DNA of 18,514 nucleotides from Bacillota bacterium (GTDB lineage Bacteria > Bacillota > Clostridia > Tissierellales > Peptoniphilaceae), in assembly GCA_023442495.1 (NCBI GenBank), contig JAEZZB010000136.1, positions 1-18,514 on the forward strand. Direction: 5' to 3'. The translations under genes were made by a program, and so were the position numbers. Positions 15,326 through 18,514 of the stretch are shown piece by piece. Under the pieces are notes generated by a model. It was not told where the DNA came from, did no database searches, and saw only the letters and a list, made by a program, of their open reading frames with translations. The first letter of the stretch is position 1. The number at the start of each line of letters is the position of its first letter.

Positions 15326-16033
15326 TTATTTAATTTCAATATATATCTTGTAATTAAATTCCATGGATTCTCCACCTTCAATCTTTGCAAGTTTCTCATC
15401 ATCTTCGAGTGCCTTGAAATTAAAACTTGGTTCAACACAAAGGAAATTACCTGAAAATGAAGTCCATAAAATAAATTTATTAAGATTGAATGTTTCAAAA
15501 TTTATTTTATAATTTGTTGTTTCAAATGATTTTACTTCATCAATAAAATATGAATCCACTAAATCATTTTTTAATTCAAATGGTCTTTCATTTAATTTTA
15601 GCGCATTAGCATCTACATATGCAAAATATGGATGGAATCCTGGAGATACATAAATTTCTTCTTTCTTATTATTTTCTACTAATAATTTAGTTTCAAATAC
15701 ATTATCATCAATTCTATATACTATAGTTGCAACTACTTCTTTCCAATCATCATATATATTTTCTAATTTTAAAATTATTTCATTTTCTTTAATATTCAAT
15801 ATTTTCCAGTTTTCATTTCTCGCAAAACCGTGTTGAGGCAAATCAACTTTTGCTGCAGGACCAAAATGTGGAAAACATGGGTGAGAACCTCCTCTTAATT
15901 TTTCTGCACCATTTTCTAAAATATTTCTTTTAGTAAACATAATTTCCATTCCATTGTATTTAAGAGAATCCACATATGCCCCTTCACTATCAACAATTAA
16001 TTCTAAATTACCAGATTTCAATATTTCTTTCAT
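15326..16033 (-). CDS. Aldose 1-epimerase-family protein (hexose mutarotase / hexose-6-phosphate epimerase-like)
   Basis: A 235-residue soluble beta-sandwich protein of the galactose mutarotase-like superfamily. Residues 48-72, GGSHPCFPHFGPAAKVDLPQ followed by HGFAR, closely resemble the GG.P.CFP.FG...LPQHGFAR region of YeaD-type D-hexose-6-phosphate epimerases. His68 and His134 (SPGFHPYFAY) are the expected catalytic/ligand histidines and Glu201 (CVEPSF) the general base. It is shorter than classic GalM (about 340) and YeaD (about 290), so the substrate is uncertain: free aldose or sugar phosphate. AAGGAGG lies 7-8 nt before the ATG. It is a single gene with its own promoter, divergent from a glycosyltransferase. 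Confidence 0.85.
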   Translation of the reverse strand: MKEILKSGNLELIVDSEGAYVDSLKYNGMEIMFTKRNILENGAEKLRGGSHPCFPHFGPAAKVDLPQHGFARNENWKILNIKENEIILKLENIYDDWKEVVATIVYRIDDNVFETKLLVENNKKEEIYVSPGFHPYFAYVDANALKLNERPFELKNDLVDSYFIDEVKSFETTNYKINFETFNLNKFILWTSFSGNFLCVEPSFNFKALEDDEKLAKIEGGESMEFNYKIYIEIK

Positions 16034-16112
16034 ATATTTCCTCCTTATTATTCAACTTTTATTTTAATTTTAGCTTAGATTAAATATATATTAAATCTTT
16101 ATTTTAATTATA

Positions 16113-16141
16113 ATTATATCAAAATATAACATTATTGTAAC
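16113..16141 (-). promoter_or_regulatory. Promoter of the mutarotase-like gene
   Basis: Read leftward, extended -10 TGATATAAT (TATAAT at 16113-16118) with GTTACA at 16136-16141, 17-bp spacing and four of six -35 matches. The leader would be about 70 nt. Confidence 0.6.
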
Positions 16142-16145
16142 TTTG

Positions 16146-16174
16146 TTTAGTATAAATAGAAGCTATGGTATAAT
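16146..16174 (+). promoter_or_regulatory. Promoter of the glycosyltransferase-exoA operon
   Basis: Extended -10 TGGTATAAT (TATAAT at 16169-16174) with a weak -35, TTTAGT at 16146-16151, 17 bp away. The predicted start is near 16181, leaving about a 73-nt leader that holds a tandem octamer. It abuts the leftward promoter at 16113-16141, so the two units start back to back. Confidence 0.6.
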
Positions 16175-16193
16175 AATTTTAATTAGATATAAA

Positions 16194-16211
16194 TTACCTT
16201 AACTTACCTTA
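16194..16211 (+). repeat. Tandem TTACCTTA octamer in the glycosyltransferase leader
   Basis: TTACCTTA occurs at 16194-16201 and again at 16204-16211, a 10-bp period close to one helical turn. It falls just downstream of the predicted transcription start. This could be a direct-repeat binding site, or chance in AT-rich DNA. Confidence 0.35.
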
Positions 16212-16253
16212 TTAAAATTTATTAATTAAGATAAACATCTTTAGGAGCTAATT

Positions 16254-17450
16254 ATGAAAATTGTGTTTTTTACAGAAACATATCCACCATTTATAAATGG
16301 TGTTGCAACTCAAACAGAAATGTTAAAAAGAACTTATGAAAAAATGGGACACGAAGTTCTGGTTGTCACTGTGGGATCAGAAAAGCAAGAAGATATTGAA
16401 ATTAAAGATAATGTTATTTATATACCTGGAATCCTTTTGAAAAAAATATACAATTTTAGACTCGCAATACCAATTAAAAGTTCAAAAATTAATAAATTAC
16501 TTGATTTTAATCCTGATATTATCCATGTTCAAAATGAATTTGGCATAGGTGAATCGGCTAGAAAATATTCTAAAAAATATAATATCCCAATGGTTTATAC
16601 ACTACATACCGAATACGATGAATTTCTTTTTTATGTAGGTTTAAAATATTTTAAAAATATTTCAAAAAAAATTTCTTCCGAATATTTCAAAAAATTCTCA
16701 AAAACAGCTGATATAGTTACAAGTCCATCAAAAAAAGCTCAAGCTTATATAGATAGACAAAAAACGGGAAAACAAGTTGTAGTTATAAATAATTCGGTCG
16801 AAAATGATTTATTTTTACCATCATCTGAAAAAGATGAGTTTAGAAAAAAATTCAGAAAAGAATACGGACTTTCTGATGATTGTAAAGCTTTTGTTTTTGT
16901 AGGAAGAATTGGAAGTGAAAAGAATATATTAGAACTAGTAAATAACTGGATTTATACAGATTTACCAAAAGAAAAAGCTGTATTATTCATTATCGGAGAT
17001 GGTCCAGCAAAAGAAGATATAGTTAAACTTATTAATGAGAATAAATTTGAAGATAGAATTTTTTATTTGGGAAAAAGACCAAATACTGAAATTCCAAAAT
17101 ATTTATATTCTATGGACTATTACACAACAGCCTCTCTATCCGAGATGCATTCCATTTCTATGCTTGAAGCCATCGCATCTGGACTTCCTGCTCTAATCAA
17201 ACTTGATATACCTAATAAAGATCAAATTATTCCTGGGGTAAATGGCTATCAATGGGATACTAAAGAAGATTTTAAAAATCTATTTAATAAAATTATTAGT
17301 TTATCGAATGAAGAAATGTTACAATTAAAGGAAAGTACTCTTAATTATGCAAATGAAAATAATAATTTCAAGCAAGCGGCTGAATATATAGATATCTATA
17401 AACAAGCCATTAAATTAAGAGAAGAAAAAACAGATAAATTGGAGGAGTAA
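16254..17450 (+). CDS. GT4-family glycosyltransferase (diacylglycerol glucosyltransferase-like)
   Basis: A 398-residue GT-B enzyme. The N-terminal acceptor domain opens with FFTETYPPFINGVATQ (5-20), then DIIHVQNEFGIGESARKYSK and VYTLHTEYDEFLFYVG. The donor domain has FVFVGRIGSEKN and IIGDGPAKED, and ends with SEMHSISMLEAIASGLPAL, which contains the EX7E motif of retaining GT4 enzymes. The N-terminal wording resembles Firmicutes glycosyltransferases that add glucose to diacylglycerol to make membrane glycolipids and lipoteichoic acid anchors; that substrate is inference. No membrane segment is present, so it would act at the inner face of the membrane as a peripheral protein. AGGAG lies 6 nt before the ATG. 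Its stop overlaps the exoA start by one base. Confidence 0.88.
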   Translation: MKIVFFTETYPPFINGVATQTEMLKRTYEKMGHEVLVVTVGSEKQEDIEIKDNVIYIPGILLKKIYNFRLAIPIKSSKINKLLDFNPDIIHVQNEFGIGESARKYSKKYNIPMVYTLHTEYDEFLFYVGLKYFKNISKKISSEYFKKFSKTADIVTSPSKKAQAYIDRQKTGKQVVVINNSVENDLFLPSSEKDEFRKKFRKEYGLSDDCKAFVFVGRIGSEKNILELVNNWIYTDLPKEKAVLFIIGDGPAKEDIVKLINENKFEDRIFYLGKRPNTEIPKYLYSMDYYTTASLSEMHSISMLEAIASGLPALIKLDIPNKDQIIPGVNGYQWDTKEDFKNLFNKIISLSNEEMLQLKESTLNYANENNNFKQAAEYIDIYKQAIKLREEKTDKLEE

Positions 17451-18202
17451 TGAAGATAATTTCATGGAATGTTAATGGCCTTAGAGCTGTACTGAATAAA
17501 GGATTTATGGAATATATTAATCAAGAAGATGCTGACATTATTTGCTTGCAAGAAATAAAATTATCTGAAGGGCAATTAGCTTTAGATTTAGATAACTATT
17601 ATGAATACTATAATTATGCAAAAAAAAAGGGCTATTCAGGAACAGCAATTTTTTCTAAAACAAAACCTTTAAATGTAAATTATGGAATAGGCATTGAAGA
17701 GCACGATAAAGAAGGAAGAGTCATCACTGCTGAATATGATGACTTTTACCTAGTCACATGCTATACTCCTAATTCAAAAAGAGGTCTTGCAAGACTTGAT
17801 TATAGACAGATTTGGGAAGATGCTTTTAGAGATTATTTAGTTACATTAAATAAAACTAAACCTGTTATATTATGTGGTGATTTAAATGTTGCTCATAAAG
17901 AAATAGATTTAAAGAATCCACAATCAAATAGAAAAAATGCTGGTTTTACTGATGAAGAAAGAGCTAAATTCCAAGAACTTTTAGATGCAGGATTTATAGA
18001 TACTTTTAGATATTTCTATCCTGACATACCTGATATGTACACTTGGTGGAGCTATATCACAAAAGCAAGAGATAGAAATGTAGGCTGGAGAATTGACTAC
18101 TTCGTTGTAAGTAAAGACTTTGAAAATCAATTACTTGATGCAAGTATACATATGGAACAAATGGGATCTGACCATTGCCCTGTAGTATTGTATACAAAAT
18201 AG
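17450..18202 (+). CDS. exoA: Exodeoxyribonuclease III / AP endonuclease (ExoA/XthA family)
   Basis: A 250-residue member of the EEP nuclease superfamily, nearly the length of Bacillus ExoA. It cuts the backbone at abasic sites in base-excision repair and has 3'-5' exonuclease activity. Active-site residues are all visible: WNVNG (Asn7), LQEIK (Glu35, metal), TCYTPNS (Tyr105), CGDLNVAH (Asp144, Asn146) and GSDHCPV (Asp241, His242). WRIDYF (about 213-218) fits the abasic-site binding region. The start shares one base with the glycosyltransferase stop (TAATG) and GGAGGAG sits at 17441-17447, so the two are co-translated. The functional link between a lipid glycosyltransferase and a repair enzyme is not obvious. 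Confidence 0.96.
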   Translation: MKIISWNVNGLRAVLNKGFMEYINQEDADIICLQEIKLSEGQLALDLDNYYEYYNYAKKKGYSGTAIFSKTKPLNVNYGIGIEEHDKEGRVITAEYDDFYLVTCYTPNSKRGLARLDYRQIWEDAFRDYLVTLNKTKPVILCGDLNVAHKEIDLKNPQSNRKNAGFTDEERAKFQELLDAGFIDTFRYFYPDIPDMYTWWSYITKARDRNVGWRIDYFVVSKDFENQLLDASIHMEQMGSDHCPVVLYTK

Positions 18203-18211
18203 ATATAAAAT

Positions 18212-18248
18212 AAAAATAATCTGCTGAATTTTTCAGCAGATTATTTTT
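18212..18248 (+). terminator. Intrinsic terminator after exoA
   Basis: Perfect 17-bp inverted repeat (18212-18228 and 18232-18248) with a 3-nt loop and core CTGCTGAA / TTCAGCAG. The second arm ends in a run of five T. It begins 10 bp after the exoA stop. Between it and the next promoter lies about 140 bp of AT-rich DNA with no gene that I can see. Confidence 0.9.
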
Positions 18249-18390
18249 ATATCTTTGAGTATTTTATGTATTTTTAATTTTTTATAGTGTAAATTTTACG
18301 ACACAAAATATATAATAAATCTTTATAGAAATATAAATATCCTTATTTTACTAAATATATTTATATAAAAAATAATGCTAATAAAAACAT

Positions 18391-18419
18391 TTGACAAATA
18401 TATATTTTTGTTCTATATT
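18391..18419 (+). promoter_or_regulatory. Near-consensus promoter of the last, partial gene
   Basis: TTGACA (18391-18396), a 17-bp spacer and TATATT (18414-18419): a perfect -35 and a -10 with one mismatch. The start would be near 18426, giving a leader of about 22 nt, too short for a riboswitch or attenuator. Confidence 0.75.
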
Positions 18420-18447
18420 ATATAAAATATGTTTTTTGGAGGTAAAT

Positions 18448-18514
18448 ATGGAAAAGAAAAAGATATACCAAATCGAAGAAAAAGTTCCTGGTAAATTATT
18501 AATTCCATTAGGAC
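18448..18514 (+). CDS. Start of a gene, possibly an NCS2 uracil/xanthine permease
   Basis: The reading frame opens at ATG 18448, with GGAGG at 18438-18442, and runs off the window after 22 codons: MEKKKIYQIEEKVPGKLLIP, then LG. The strong ribosome site and promoter show that it is a real gene. The run of lysine and polar residues followed by VPGKLLIPLG resembles the N-terminus of NCS2 nucleobase permeases, where a GLQH motif usually comes next. The fragment stops just before that motif, so the product is a guess. Confidence 0.55.
   Translation, partial: MEKKKIYQIEEKVPGKLLIPLG

Noticed and set aside
18287..18304. GTGT-N10-ACAC dyad upstream of the last gene, looking like a fourth XRE operator.
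   Set aside because: The core GTG to CAC distance is 12 bp, not 10, and the outer CACTT bases are missing; it lies about 87 bp upstream of the -35 box. Probably chance.

Overview
The window is very AT-rich chromosomal DNA (G+C under one third by eye). It has AGGAGG-type ribosome binding sites, sigma-A-type promoters and Firmicutes-type genes: HU, a PrsA-like foldase lipoprotein, and a glmU-prs-pth-mfd run. Together these suggest a low-GC Gram-positive anaerobe, possibly an anaerobic coccus of the Tissierellia/Peptoniphilaceae; the genus is a guess. No tRNA, rRNA, CRISPR array or insertion sequence was seen.

Region 1 (1-1280) is the most unusual part. A leftward Y-family DNA polymerase (5' part only) and a rightward pair, an XRE repressor-like gene and an ImmA/IrrE metallopeptidase, share a 148-bp control region. 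Two well-formed promoters there face each other. Three 24-bp dyads of the form AGTG-N10-CACT lie over them, each exactly 32 bp from the next. This looks like a LexA-independent damage switch comparable in logic to Deinococcus DdrO/IrrE or ICEBs1 ImmR/ImmA, in which the protease would cut the repressor and release a mutagenic polymerase. That function is inference; the layout is directly visible.

Region 2 (1330-5880, leftward) holds an MMPL/RND-like membrane transporter followed 4 bp later by a secreted protein built from two blocks of Gly-spaced heptads around a helical middle.

Region 3 (5885-13800, leftward) is a housekeeping run: glmU, prs, pth, mfd, a parvulin foldase lipoprotein and hup. 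From glmU to the foldase the gaps are 10 nt or less or the genes overlap, which suggests one transcript. hup has its own promoter and terminator.

Region 4 (13800-15320) is murC, divergent from glmU, so the enzyme making UDP-GlcNAc and the first amino-acid ligase of the same wall pathway share a promoter region. A bidirectional terminator ends murC.

Region 5 (15326-18250) has a leftward hexose mutarotase-like gene divergent from a GT4 glycosyltransferase. The glycosyltransferase is joined by a TAATG overlap to an exodeoxyribonuclease III/AP endonuclease, and a strong terminator follows. The window ends in the first 22 codons of another gene, perhaps an NCS2 nucleobase permease, behind a near-consensus promoter.
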